Shown: positions 46,312 through 57,356, numbered from the stretch's first letter. The stretch: DNA of 64,000 nucleotides from Thermoclostridium stercorarium subsp. stercorarium DSM 8532 (GCF_000331995.1 NC_020134.1:1525465-1589464), one strand, 5' to 3'. Notes: generated by a model not told the origin, from the letters alone. Made by a program: numbers and translations.

Positions 46312-49300
46312 TCAGCTGGAGATTTCCGCCAGACGTTTGTACCATTGATACCTTTCCTTCGCATGCCTTTCTGCCTGCTTGAACAAATCCTCGGCAATTT
46401 CAGGGAATACCGTCGCCAGCTGTGAATAACGCACTTCGCCAAGCAGAAACTCCCTGAAATCCTTTGTCGGTTCCCTGGAGTCAAGTATAAACGGGTTCTT
46501 TCCCTGCTCCTTAAGCATCGGGTTATAGCGGTACAGATGCCAGTAACCGCACTCAACGGCTTTCTTTTCTTCCGCAATACTTGTTCCCATGCCGGTTTTT
46601 ATACCGTGATTGATACACGGGGAATACGCTATTATAAGAGACGGCCCTTTATAACTTTCAGCCTCAACCAGCGCCTTTACGGTCTGGTTCATGTTTGCGC
46701 CCATTGCGATCTGGGCCACATACACGTAGCCATAACTTATCGCCATCAGACCAAGGTCTTTTTTTCTGATTCTCTTTCCTGCCGCGGCGAACTTTGCAAC
46801 GGCTGCAGTTGGCGTTGACTTTGAAGACTGTCCTCCCGTATTTGAATACACTTCGGTATCCAGAACCAGTATATTCACGTCATCACCGGTGGAAATAACC
46901 TGATCCAGGCCTCCGAATCCTATGTCGTAAGCCCAGCCGTCACCTCCTATAATCCACTGGGACGGTTTTATAAGATAATCCTTAAGATCAAGGATTTGTT
47001 TAAATTGAGGATTTTCGGGGTTTTCATTCAGGACTTCCATTACTTCCGCTGATACCCTTTTCGATTCTTCACCGTCGTCGAAAGCGTCCAGCCATTTCCG
47101 GAATACATCCTTCGCTTTGTCGGATATGTCGGTTCTCATTGCTTCTTTCATCAGCTCGGCTATTTTCTCCCGCAGTTGTTTCACGGCAAGGAACATCCCG
47201 TACCCATATTCGGCGTTATCCTCAAACAGCGAGTTACCCCATGCAGGACCTCTGCCGTAGGCATTTGTTGTATATGGAATTGACGGAGCGCTGGCGCTGT
47301 AAATAGACGAGCAACCCGTTGCATTTGCAATGAGCATTCTGTCGCCGAACAACTGTGTAAGAAGCTTCACATACGGAGTTTCTCCACAGCCGGGGCAGGC
47401 CCCGTTAAACTCAAACAGCGGACGGATGAACTGGCTTCCCTTAAGCGTCTTTTTATCCATTGCTTCTTTTTCTGTCACCGTCAAACTAAATTCATAGTTT
47501 TCGGATTCCATCATTATTTCCTGTTCAGCATCTTTCATTATCAGCGCCTTGCCGGGCGCAGGACATACCTCAGCGCATACGCCACAGCCTGTGCAATCCA
47601 TGGGGCTTACCTGAATCCTGAACTTGTATTGTTCAAGCCCTTTTCCCTTAGCCTGTAGCGTTTTAAACGTATCGGGCGCCCGTTTTTCTTCTTCACCGTC
47701 AAGAAGAACAGGCCTGATTACCGCATGCGGGCATACAAACGAACACTGGTTGCACTGAATGCATTTGTCGATATGCCATTCAGGTATCAAAACCGCAATT
47801 CCGCGTTTTTCGTATTTTGTAGTTCCTACTGGGAAACTGCCGTCTTCCATGCCGACAAAGACGCTGACGGGAAGTTCGTCTCCTTCATGCCTTGCCATCG
47901 GCCTTTGAATTTTCTTCACAAATTCGGGCTCATCCTTTATTGGCGCATTTTCGTCAACGGCGTTTTTCCATTCCTCAGGAACATTTACCCTTATCAAAGC
48001 CTCAAGTGATCTGTCTATTGCTTCCTTGTTCATATCAACAATTTTCTGACCCTTTTTACCGTAGGCGGTTTCCACCGATTCCTTAAGATAGTGAATTGCG
48101 TCATTTACGGGAATTATTCCGGCGAGCTTGAAAAACACACTCTGCATAACCATATTGATGCGGTTCCCAAGCCCCACTTCCCGGGCAATCTTAATTGCGT
48201 TAATGATATAGAAGTTTATGTTGTTGTTTGCGATATATCTTTTCATAGATGCCGGGAGTTTCTCATCCAGTTCTTCTTCGCTCCACTGGCAGTTAAGAAC
48301 GAAAATTCCGTTTTTCTTAAGCCCCTTGAGGAGGTCAAAATGGTTTACAAAAGACGGGTTATGGCATGCAATATAGTCGGCGGTATATACAAGATAAGGC
48401 GAACGTATCGGTTTAGGGCCGAACCTGAGATGGGATATCGTGGAACCGCCCGACTTTTTACTGTCGTATGAAAAATACCCCTGGGCGTACAAATTGGTTT
48501 TATCCCCTATTATCTTGATTGCCGTCTTGTTTGCCCCTACCGTGCCGTCGGAACCAAGTCCCCAGAATTTGCAGCTTATAGTTCCTTTCGGCGTTGTATC
48601 AACAATCTCGCCTTCTTCAAGAGATGTATATGTTACATCGTCGACAATACCAATTGTAAATCTGTCTTTCGGCTTTTCCTTTTTCAAATTCTCAAAAACA
48701 GCAATTATCTGCGAAGGCCTTGTGTCTTTTGAACCCAATCCATATCGCCCGCCAACCACCTGGATCTCCAGATTGTTTTTAAAAACGAAATTAACAATGT
48801 CCAGATACAGCGGTTCGCCGGGAGCACCGGGTTCTTTCGTCCTGTCAAGGACTGTGATTTTCCGCACGGTTTTGGGAAGTACGTCCAGAAGGTGCTTATG
48901 AGAGAAAGGTCTGTATAAATGCACCCTTACCGAACCTACCCGTTCACCCTTTTCGGTAAGGTAATCCACCACTTCATCGATGCAGTCGCAGACCGATCCC
49001 ATCGCCACAATTACATATTCAGCATCGGGAGCACCATAATAATTGAAAGGTTTATAGTTCTTTCCGGTAATTTTGTTGATCTCCTGCATGTAATAATCAA
49101 CAATGTCGGGTACGGCATTATAAAACGGGTTTGAAGCTTCCCTGTTTTGAAAGAATATGTCCGGATTCTGTGCAGTTCCCCTTACAACCGGGTGTGACGG
49201 GTTTAAAGCCCTCTCCCGAAATTTCTGAATTGCATCGAAATCCACGAGTTTTCTGAGTTCTTCATAGTCCAGAACTTCTATTTTCTGTTGTTCATGAGAC

Positions 49301-49827
49301 GTTCTGAACCCGTCAAAAAAGTGCAGAAAAGGCACTCGTGACTTGACTGCCGAAAGATGAGCTATGGCTCCAAGATCCATAACTTCCTGAACGTTTGATG
49401 ATGCAAGGAGCGCAAAGCCTGTCTGCCGGCATGCCATAACATCCTGATGATCACCGAAGATCGACAGCGCATGGCTCGCAACTGCACGGGCAGAGACATG
49501 AAACACACCGGGGAGTAATTCTCCGGCAATTTTATACATATTGGGTATCATCAAAAGAAGTCCCTGGGATGCGGTATAGGTCGTGGTTAAAGCTCCCGCG
49601 GCAAGCGAACCGTGCACTACTCCGGCAGCACCCGCCTCGGACTGCATTTCAATGACCTTTACCGGCTGATCAAACATATTCTTTTTTCCATGAGCTGACC
49701 ACTCATCCACCAGTTCGGCCATTGGAGAGGACGGTGTTATGGGGTATATGCCCGCAACCTCGGTGAAGAAATATGATATATACGCCGCAGCTGTATTCCC
49801 GTCCATTGTTTTCATCGTCTTTGGCAT
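46312..49827 (-). CDS. nifJ: Pyruvate:ferredoxin (flavodoxin) oxidoreductase
   Basis: 1171 residues, the single-chain homodimeric form. It oxidises pyruvate and CoA to acetyl-CoA, CO2 and reduced ferredoxin, the central reaction of clostridial fermentation. The start ITPSSPMAELVDEW is domain I. Two [4Fe-4S] motifs are CIQCNQCSFVCP near 690 and CTGCGVCAEVCP near 745; the proximal cluster begins with GACPGCGET near 800. The TPP site is GGDGWAYDIGFGG near 965 with NTGGQSS. GGAGG lies ten bases before the ATG. A 14-codon frame overlaps the start (49812-49856). Confidence 0.98.
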   Translation of the reverse strand: MPKTMKTMDGNTAAAYISYFFTEVAGIYPITPSSPMAELVDEWSAHGKKNMFDQPVKVIEMQSEAGAAGVVHGSLAAGALTTTYTASQGLLLMIPNMYKIAGELLPGVFHVSARAVASHALSIFGDHQDVMACRQTGFALLASSNVQEVMDLGAIAHLSAVKSRVPFLHFFDGFRTSHEQQKIEVLDYEELRKLVDFDAIQKFRERALNPSHPVVRGTAQNPDIFFQNREASNPFYNAVPDIVDYYMQEINKITGKNYKPFNYYGAPDAEYVIVAMGSVCDCIDEVVDYLTEKGERVGSVRVHLYRPFSHKHLLDVLPKTVRKITVLDRTKEPGAPGEPLYLDIVNFVFKNNLEIQVVGGRYGLGSKDTRPSQIIAVFENLKKEKPKDRFTIGIVDDVTYTSLEEGEIVDTTPKGTISCKFWGLGSDGTVGANKTAIKIIGDKTNLYAQGYFSYDSKKSGGSTISHLRFGPKPIRSPYLVYTADYIACHNPSFVNHFDLLKGLKKNGIFVLNCQWSEEELDEKLPASMKRYIANNNINFYIINAIKIAREVGLGNRINMVMQSVFFKLAGIIPVNDAIHYLKESVETAYGKKGQKIVDMNKEAIDRSLEALIRVNVPEEWKNAVDENAPIKDEPEFVKKIQRPMARHEGDELPVSVFVGMEDGSFPVGTTKYEKRGIAVLIPEWHIDKCIQCNQCSFVCPHAVIRPVLLDGEEEKRAPDTFKTLQAKGKGLEQYKFRIQVSPMDCTGCGVCAEVCPAPGKALIMKDAEQEIMMESENYEFSLTVTEKEAMDKKTLKGSQFIRPLFEFNGACPGCGETPYVKLLTQLFGDRMLIANATGCSSIYSASAPSIPYTTNAYGRGPAWGNSLFEDNAEYGYGMFLAVKQLREKIAELMKEAMRTDISDKAKDVFRKWLDAFDDGEESKRVSAEVMEVLNENPENPQFKQILDLKDYLIKPSQWIIGGDGWAYDIGFGGLDQVISTGDDVNILVLDTEVYSNTGGQSSKSTPTAAVAKFAAAGKRIRKKDLGLMAISYGYVYVAQIAMGANMNQTVKALVEAESYKGPSLIIAYSPCINHGIKTGMGTSIAEEKKAVECGYWHLYRYNPMLKEQGKNPFILDSREPTKDFREFLLGEVRYSQLATVFPEIAEDLFKQAERHAKERYQWYKRLAEISS

Positions 49828-49856
49828 ATTTCATCATCCTCCGAAAGTTTTTTCAT
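49812..49856 (-). other. Possible upstream ORF overlapping the nifJ start
   Basis: AAGGAGAG, 12 bases, ATG, then MKKLSEDDEICQRR and TGA; the stop lies inside nifJ in another frame. Its last codons contain the nifJ ribosome site. Translation is unproven. Confidence 0.25.
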
Positions 49857-49923
49857 GTATATATTGCTCTCCTTATTTTGGTTTTAGTCATGAAATATGC
49901 CAAATTGATAAATACGACGGGCA

Positions 49924-49941
49924 ATATATTAAATTTTTTGT
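49924..49941 (+). repeat. Left 18-bp direct repeat flanking the IS30 remnant
   Basis: ATATATTAAATTTTTTGT occurs here and at 51698-51715. The copies bracket the IS30 ends and are best read as a target-site duplication. Confidence 0.7.
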
Positions 49942-49977
49942 GGGAAGTTGTAAAATAAAATGCCGTAATATATAGAA

Positions 49978-50047
49978 AACTCATGGTAATCCATTGTAAA
50001 ATGTTTAATAACCAAAGAAAAACATTAGCAAAGGAGTACCATGAGTT
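49978..50047 (+). promoter_or_regulatory. Stem sequestering the IS30 transposase start
   Basis: AACTCATGGTA (49978-49988) pairs perfectly with TACCATGAGTT (50037-50047), which flanks AAAGGAG at 50030-50036. In an incoming read-through transcript this would hide the ribosome site and start. Similar protection is known in other insertion sequences. Confidence 0.5.
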
Positions 50048-50051
50048 ATAT

Positions 50052-50139
50052 ATGAATAATAACACAGAAACAAGAAAAAACAAACACCTAAATGAAAGAG
50101 AAAGATACGCCATAGAGTTGTACCTAAAAGAAAAGGAGA
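50052..50139 (+). pseudogene. IS30 transposase, N-terminal fragment
   Basis: From ATG 50052: KHLNERERYAIELYLKEKES, the helix-turn-helix start of IS30 transposases. It is broken at 50140 by the IS256 left end. The ATG at 50041 leads to a stop after four codons, so expression may have needed the second ATG. Confidence 0.8.
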
Positions 50140-51427
50140 GTTGTCAAGAATTTTGTGTCTGATTAAAGTAACGTAACTGGAAAATTTGTTGTATTTCATA
50201 AATGTGAGCATTTATCATTGGTACCGCTTTTTTCCATTTTGTCCGCCTCAAGTTCTCCCTCTGTAAATATATGTTAATTTCCAATACTTCGACAGAGTTA
50301 AAGTAACCACCCGATCTTATCCGAATTTTTTCAACTAGACTGTTGATACTCTCTACACTGTTGGTAGTATAAACATGCTTCCTCAAGGATTCGGGGTATT
50401 TAATGAAAGCCATATAATGTTCTGCTTTCTCCATGAGAATGTTCATATATCGGCTATATTTACTCTTAAATTTACTGCAAAGGTCATAAAACTTTTGAAC
50501 AGCTTCATCAAAGGAAGAAGCAAATTTTATTTTATCGAGTTCTTTATTGAATTCTGCGGCATCAGCTTTGGTCATGTATTTGCGGATATTTCTCTGAAGG
50601 TGTACAAAACAGAGCTGATGATCAGCATATGGATATACAGCTTTGACGGTCTCGATAATACCTGGGAAATCATCACTTACAACCACTAAAACTCGTTTAA
50701 GACCGCGGTTTATCAAGTCTTCAAAGACCTTGTTCCAATCGGCTCTGTTTTCTTTGCCGAAGAAGGTGTAAAGGCCAAAGATGTCTTTCTTACCTTCCAT
50801 ATCAACGCCAAGGATTATGTAGCATGCGGCTTTCTTCACTTTTGAGCCGTCTTTTATCTCACAATGATAAGCATCGATTAATAAAGCAAACACCGATTCG
50901 GGTAATTCCCGTTGTTTGAAAAGGTCTAATTCACTTTTTAGGTCATCTTTGATTTTGTTGAGTTCATCATCAGAGTAAGGAAGGTTGAGGCTTTTGAGGG
51001 TATTTAAGAGAGAAGATTCTGAATAACCGTTGACAACAAGGGACATAAGAAGGTCTGTATAGGATTCATCCACCCTTTTATACGGTTCAGGTAGGATGTG
51101 GGGTCTGAAATCGCCAGTGCGAGTTCTTGGGACAGAGATGTCCAGGTTACCCATAGGTGTACCAAGTTTTCTATCATAAAAGCCGTTGCCTTTGTCGTTC
51201 TCGTTTTTCAAGAGATAGATTTGGCGTTCAGACAACATAAACCAGTCGAGCAAATCCTCCAGCAACTTTTTGAGGGCAGGGCGTGATGGATCTGAATCAG
51301 AGCAATACTGGTTTAATACTTTTTCAACCGCCATATTTTTGACTGTTTCATAATAGGTATTTTTATCCATAATTACCAGCCTCCTTTGTGATTTTATTAT
51401 ACACCAGACACAATTTTATTTTAACAC
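50140..51427 (-). mobile_element. IS256-family insertion sequence
   Basis: About 1.29 kb. The ends share an imperfect inverted repeat, GTTGTC...TTTTGTGTCT on the left (50140-50160) and its counterpart at 51406-51427. It holds one full transposase gene. No 8-9-bp target duplication is visible at its edges (AAAAGGAGA versus CCAAAGTGT), as expected if insertion was accompanied by a deletion in the host IS30. Confidence 0.88.
50144..51370 (-). CDS. IS256-family transposase
   Basis: 408 residues, full length and uninterrupted. Family landmarks are LPEPYKRVDESYTDLLMSLVV, DAYH with the first catalytic aspartate, VVSDDFPGI with the second, and TTNSVESINS with the glutamate. HQLCFVHLQRNIRKY is the typical central block. 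The zone from about 300 to 400 ends with LRRTKWKKAVPMI. Because frame and DDE residues are intact, the element is probably still active or recently inserted. GGAGG precedes the ATG at 51370. Confidence 0.93.
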   Translation of the reverse strand: MDKNTYYETVKNMAVEKVLNQYCSDSDPSRPALKKLLEDLLDWFMLSERQIYLLKNENDKGNGFYDRKLGTPMGNLDISVPRTRTGDFRPHILPEPYKRVDESYTDLLMSLVVNGYSESSLLNTLKSLNLPYSDDELNKIKDDLKSELDLFKQRELPESVFALLIDAYHCEIKDGSKVKKAACYIILGVDMEGKKDIFGLYTFFGKENRADWNKVFEDLINRGLKRVLVVVSDDFPGIIETVKAVYPYADHQLCFVHLQRNIRKYMTKADAAEFNKELDKIKFASSFDEAVQKFYDLCSKFKSKYSRYMNILMEKAEHYMAFIKYPESLRKHVYTTNSVESINSLVEKIRIRSGGYFNSVEVLEINIYLQRENLRRTKWKKAVPMINAHIYEIQQIFQLRYFNQTQNS

Positions 51428-51429
51428 CC

Positions 51430-51630
51430 AAAGTGTATTATGCTCATCCTTATAGTTCTTGGGAAAGAGGAACGAACGAAAATATTAATAAACTGATAAG
51501 AAGATTTATACCAAAAGGAACAGATATATCAAAAGTAAGTAAAGCAAAAATAAAAAGTATAGAGAGATGGATTAATGAATATCCAAGAAGAATGTTTGGT
51601 TATAGGTCAGCCATAGAAATGGCGGTATGA
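51430..51630 (+). pseudogene. IS30 transposase, C-terminal fragment
   Basis: Frame KVYYAHPYSSWERGTNENIN followed by LIRRFIPKGTD and ending GYRSAIEMAV, the standard IS30 transposase terminus. It belongs with the fragment at 50052. It has no start of its own. Confidence 0.85.
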
Positions 51631-51697
51631 TGTATAGAATTTATTCCAGTAAGCAATGGATTTACCAAATTTTTCACGGCATTTAATATTGCAATTT

Positions 51698-51715
51698 ATA
51701 TATTAAATTTTTTGT
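51698..51715 (+). repeat. Right 18-bp direct repeat flanking the IS30 remnant
   Basis: Exact copy of 49924-49941. It ends 11 bp before the -35 of the tRNA-Pro promoter. Confidence 0.7.
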
Positions 51716-51726
51716 TCAAAAACCTC

Positions 51727-51755
51727 TTGAGATTTTTTTGATTATGCCTTATAAT
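51727..51755 (+). promoter_or_regulatory. Promoter of tRNA-Pro
   Basis: TTGAGA (51727-51732) and perfect TATAAT (51750-51755), 17 bp apart, 15 bp before the mature tRNA. Confidence 0.8.
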
Positions 51756-51770
51756 ACATAATGTCGCTGT

Positions 51771-51847
51771 CGGGGTGTAGCTCAGGTGGTATGAGTGCTT
51801 GCTTGGGGTGCAAGAGGTCGCTGGTTCGAGTCCAGTCACTCCGACCA
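51771..51847 (+). tRNA. tRNA-Pro (GGG)
   Basis: 77 nt with CCA encoded. Acceptor CGGGGTG pairs with CACTCCG (one G-U); discriminator A. The anticodon arm is CTTGC-TTGGGGT-GCAAG with GGG; T loop TTCGAGT. Confidence 0.96.
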
Positions 51848-51850
51848 GAA

Positions 51851-51888
51851 AAACAGCGGATTATATAGAAATGTAATCCGCTGTTTTT
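51851..51888 (+). terminator. Terminator of tRNA-Pro
   Basis: Stem AACAGCGGATTA with TAATCCGCTGTT, then TTTTT and further T-rich sequence. It begins four bases past the tRNA. Confidence 0.9.
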
Positions 51889-52117
51889 TTATATTTTTAT
51901 GACAGTTTGTCATTCATAGCAACGGAATGGATTTTTATGTAACTTTCAGTCAGCTGTTTTTCTTCTAAAAATTAATTACCTTCACATCATTAATGTTCTT
52001 CAAATAAAAGCTCTCCATAAAGCTTTAAAAATTCTAATTTTTCACATCATGAATAATATCTGTAATTTTATAAAAACTATATAGCGTTGAAAAGAAATTA
52101 CGGAAAGGAGAGCGTGT

Positions 52118-52306
52118 ATGCCACAACAGATTAATGAACTGGAATTGCAGAATCTGCGCCATATGATTGGATCCCATGATACATGTATAAAGAAGCTGGA
52201 GACTTATGCACAGCAATGCCAGGATCCAACGCTCAAACAAATGTTCGAAAAAGATGCAAACGACGCGAAGGCAAACAAACAGAAACTTATGTCATTTTTG
52301 CAGTAA
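52118..52306 (+). CDS. Small spore-coat-type helical protein
   Basis: 62 residues, all predicted helix: ELQNLRHMIGSHDTCIKKLE then ETYAQQCQDPTLKQMF. It resembles the short partner gene that often precedes CotF-like coat proteins in Clostridia. GGAAAGGAGAG precedes the ATG. It ends 12 bp before the CotF-like gene, so the two form one operon. The role in the coat is inferred from the neighbour. Confidence 0.7.
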   Translation: MPQQINELELQNLRHMIGSHDTCIKKLETYAQQCQDPTLKQMFEKDANDAKANKQKLMSFLQ

Positions 52307-52318
52307 GGAGGAAGTTTC

Positions 52319-52597
52319 ATGTTAACTGAAAAGGATATGGTAAATGATTACCTGAGCTCTTTAAAAAGCAGCTTAACCGTTTATACCACCGCAATATCCG
52401 AATGCAGCAATCCTCAGTTGAGAAATACGTTAAAACAAATGAGAGATCAGGATGAAGAACGTCAGATGAGACTTGCCCAATATGCCATTCAAAAAGGATA
52501 TTATCAGCCTGCACAGCCCGCACAGCCAAACCAGATACAGCAGGTTTACAATCAGTTACAGGGTGGTGGCCAGCAACAACAGCAAAGCATGCATTAA
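52319..52597 (+). CDS. CotF-family spore coat protein
   Basis: 92 residues. LTEKDMVNDYLSSLKSSLTVY and QLRNTLKQMRDQDEERQ match the CotF four-helix domain (ferritin-like), followed by a Gln/Pro-rich tail (QPAQPAQPNQ, then a QQQQQ run). AAGGAGGAAG precedes the ATG. CotF proteins are assembled into the spore coat. Its presence supports a spore-forming host. A strong terminator lies at 52626-52655. Confidence 0.85.
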   Translation: MLTEKDMVNDYLSSLKSSLTVYTTAISECSNPQLRNTLKQMRDQDEERQMRLAQYAIQKGYYQPAQPAQPNQIQQVYNQLQGGGQQQQQSMH

Positions 52598-52625
52598 TAT
52601 TTTTAGCACACTGACACTCAAATCT

Positions 52626-52655
52626 GAAAAGGCAGGATTCCCTTCCTGCCTTTTC
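52626..52655. terminator. Bidirectional terminator
   Basis: Perfect 12-bp stem GAAAAGGCAGGA with TCCTGCCTTTTC. It serves the spore coat operon (plus) and metY (minus). Confidence 0.8.
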
Positions 52656-52717
52656 AGGTTTATACGGTAATGCTGTTTTAATATGAAAATGCTTTGCCAA
52701 AATTGTTTCATATAATT

Positions 52718-54968
<2,251 letters not shown>

Positions 54969-55037
54969 ATTCCACTACTCCTTATATATTATTCATATAT
55001 AAATAATATATAATCGCAGATAAATAATTTGGTATAG

Positions 55038-55065
55038 ATTATAGCAAATTCGCATTACATTGCAA
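55038..55065 (-). promoter_or_regulatory. Promoter of metA-metY
   Basis: TTGCAA (55060-55065) and TATAAT (55038-55043), 16 bp apart, with TGC before the -10 (extended). The leader is about 65 nt. Confidence 0.7.
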
Positions 55066-55086
55066 GAGTTTATTTTCAATAAAAAA

Positions 55087-55130
55087 GCGGATACTTTAGC
55101 ATCTTCTTCCGACAAAACTAAAGTACCCGC
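55087..55130 (-). terminator. Terminator of the YhaM gene
   Basis: Thirteen-pair stem (one G-U) between 55087-55099 and 55118-55130, then TTTTTT on the minus strand. Confidence 0.88.
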
Positions 55131-55184
55131 CTGTATTTTTCGTTTACGGAATGCACCTTTCGTATTATTCATGATAACCGGGAA

Positions 55185-56147
55185 TTATTCTTTGTGCAAT
55201 TGTGGTTTATACAATCTTCTTCTGTCAAGAGACCATACAGGATCGGAAAAACCGCCTTCCTCAACGTTTTTCAGATTATTTACATAATCATAAACCCTCG
55301 CATCTATCATATCAATGAAATGCAGCAACTCCGCTTCAAGGAACATCGGTCTTTTCGGACTTCCATACTCGGCTTCATAGTGATGGCTTAAAACCATATG
55401 CTTCAGGAGCAACATCACTTCGGGAGAAATGCCCAGTTCATTTCCGGCCCGTTCTATTTCGCAAATTCCCATTACTATATGGCCCAGAAGCTGACCTTCC
55501 TTAGAATATTCCGAAATTCCCAATTCATTGGCTTCCAGTTCTCCTATTTTGGCAAGGTCATGAATTAAAACACCTGCATACAGTAAGTCAAGGTTTATTT
55601 CCTCGTATATTTCCTTCAATTTTTCCGACAGGCGAAGCATTCTGAGAATATGATACAAAAGCCCGCTGCGGATTGAATGATGCAATGATTTTGCAGCCGG
55701 ATAATAAACAAGTTTTTCTTCCTTGTCTTTCAAAAGTTTCAATACCAGTTTTCGAATCTCTTCGTTTGTAATTCTGTATGCATACTCATATATTTCATTC
55801 AGCATATCGCCGGCGGGAATTGGTGCCGAGGGCACGAACTTGTCTATCTCTTTCTGGTCCTCGGGATCAGCTATACGCATTTTATTTATTGTAAGCTGCA
55901 TCATGTCTTTGAAACAGTCAACTTTTGCATTGACATAATAAAGCATGTTCAGTTGCAGTTTATTATAAACATCTTCGCCGGCATCCCAGATCTTTGCCGG
56001 AATTTCACCGGTATTGTCAGAAAAAACCACATCAATAAACGGTTTTTTGTTTGATGCCTCTTTAAGTTCCTTCTTACGAAGTATGTATATCCCGTTAATT
56101 GTCTCTCCCAGCTTCAAATCTTTTATTGCTACTCCAACAAACCTCAT
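55185..56147 (-). CDS. yhaM: 3'-5' exoribonuclease YhaM family
   Basis: 320 residues. An N-terminal OB-fold (FIDVVFSDNTGEIPAKIWD, about 40-60) precedes an HD phosphohydrolase domain with HHSIRSGLLYHILRM and LIHDLAKIGE. YhaM trims the ends of decaying mRNAs in Firmicutes. GGAGT precedes the ATG. It lies 17 bp after the HD-GYP gene, its likely operon partner. RNase Y is encoded 5 kb away. Confidence 0.92.
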   Translation of the reverse strand: MRFVGVAIKDLKLGETINGIYILRKKELKEASNKKPFIDVVFSDNTGEIPAKIWDAGEDVYNKLQLNMLYYVNAKVDCFKDMMQLTINKMRIADPEDQKEIDKFVPSAPIPAGDMLNEIYEYAYRITNEEIRKLVLKLLKDKEEKLVYYPAAKSLHHSIRSGLLYHILRMLRLSEKLKEIYEEINLDLLYAGVLIHDLAKIGELEANELGISEYSKEGQLLGHIVMGICEIERAGNELGISPEVMLLLKHMVLSHHYEAEYGSPKRPMFLEAELLHFIDMIDARVYDYVNNLKNVEEGGFSDPVWSLDRRRLYKPQLHKE

Positions 56148-56164
56148 TTCGGACTCCTTTTATT

Positions 56165-57229
56165 TCATATATCCCATATATCTACTATACGATATTGCAG
56201 CTCACTGGTCAAATCCACTTCCTTCTGTTTCTGAAGCATTTTCCCTGAAGCGTCCGTTACTACCCTCACAACAGGCCGTGTCGGATACTTTTTGTTATAT
56301 TTTTTCACTATACCTCTTTCCCCGGTGTTCAAAATCACACCTGTGCCGACAGGATAATATGCAATGTACCTGATGAAAACATCCACCACATCCTGATCAA
56401 AATGCTGCGAGCCGAGAGAGGTTATGTAATCAATTACTTCATGAGGCATGAGTTTTTTTCTGTAAACCCTGTCGGTTGTAAGGGCATCGTATACATCGGC
56501 AACTGCAACGATACGCGCCGCTTTATGTATGTTTTCACCTTTCAGATGATAAGGATACCCGCTTCCGTCCATGCGTTCATGGTGTCCAAGAATTATGTAG
56601 GACGCCATCATTGAAATGCCCCTGATTTTTTTCAAAAGCTCATGTCCGTAAATGGTATGCTTTTTTATTTCCTCAAACTCATCATTGGTCAGTTGAACGG
56701 GTTTTTTAAGAATTTCCTGAGGGATCATCATTTTCCCTATATCGTGAAGAATAGAACCAACGCCCAATTCCCGCAGTTTATCACTACCATAACCAAAACC
56801 GATTCCGATAATCAGCGAAAGAATGCAAACATTAACGCTGTGGGAAAAAGTATAATCATCAACAGACCTTATGTCTGAAAGAGTCGCAACGATATCCCTG
56901 TTTGAAAGGATATCGGATATTATTTTATCAACAATCTGCATAATCTGATAACCATCAATACTGGTTTTCAAGGAAGGGTTGGTCATCATCAGCTTAACCC
57001 GGCGTTTAGCTTCGGTAACAATATCTTCATGCACCACGCCATGAATTTGTATGTCCTTCGATATTTCGTCCTCAATGTAAACTTCGGTTATACCGTTGGC
57101 TAAAAGCCTCTTTTTGAATTCTTCAGTAATTTCCACTCCGGAAGCGAGTAATACTTTACCTTCCAATGTCACGATAGTCTTTGCAAGTATTGCCCCGGAT
57201 TGTATTTTATCCAGGCTGACCCTGCGCAC
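56165..57229 (-). CDS. HD-GYP domain phosphodiesterase
   Basis: 354 residues from GTG 57229, with GGGAGG ten bases upstream. The N-terminal 110 residues are a strand-rich regulatory part. The HD-GYP domain follows: HSVNVCILSLIIG, LHDIGKMMIPQEIL, the HHERMDGSGYP signature, and AVADVYDALTTDRVYR. Such proteins usually hydrolyse cyclic di-GMP. No receiver domain is fused. It may influence the surface structures encoded here, but that is inference. It precedes yhaM by 17 bp. Confidence 0.9.
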   Translation of the reverse strand: MRRVSLDKIQSGAILAKTIVTLEGKVLLASGVEITEEFKKRLLANGITEVYIEDEISKDIQIHGVVHEDIVTEAKRRVKLMMTNPSLKTSIDGYQIMQIVDKIISDILSNRDIVATLSDIRSVDDYTFSHSVNVCILSLIIGIGFGYGSDKLRELGVGSILHDIGKMMIPQEILKKPVQLTNDEFEEIKKHTIYGHELLKKIRGISMMASYIILGHHERMDGSGYPYHLKGENIHKAARIVAVADVYDALTTDRVYRKKLMPHEVIDYITSLGSQHFDQDVVDVFIRYIAYYPVGTGVILNTGERGIVKKYNKKYPTRPVVRVVTDASGKMLQKQKEVDLTSELQYRIVDIWDI

Positions 57230-57356
57230 CTACGGTTGCCCTCCCAACTCACACCAGGTAAAAATAAACCCATAATTAAATATCGGGTTAAAATCTGTCT
57301 GAATTTAGCAAATACAGAAGGAAATATAAAATTATTTACTTTTTCATAAAAAATTA

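Larger units (their letters stand above)
49945..51697 (+). mobile_element. Degenerate IS30-family element, interrupted
   Basis: Imperfect terminal repeats of about 22 bp share ATGCCGT and most flanking bases (left from 49945, right ending 51697). An N-terminal transposase piece lies at 50052-50139 and a C-terminal piece at 51430-51630. About 250 residues of the usual 320-350 are gone and an IS256 element sits in the gap, so it cannot move on its own. Long target duplications are known for some IS30 relatives such as IS1630, which fits the 18-bp repeats. Confidence 0.8.

Noticed and set aside
52540-52590. CAG/CAA-rich run
   Set aside because: It encodes the Gln-rich tail of the CotF-like protein.
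54969-55086. Possible S-box or T-box leader for metA
   Set aside because: Only about 65 nt lie between -10 and ATG, AT-rich, with no conserved riboswitch core.
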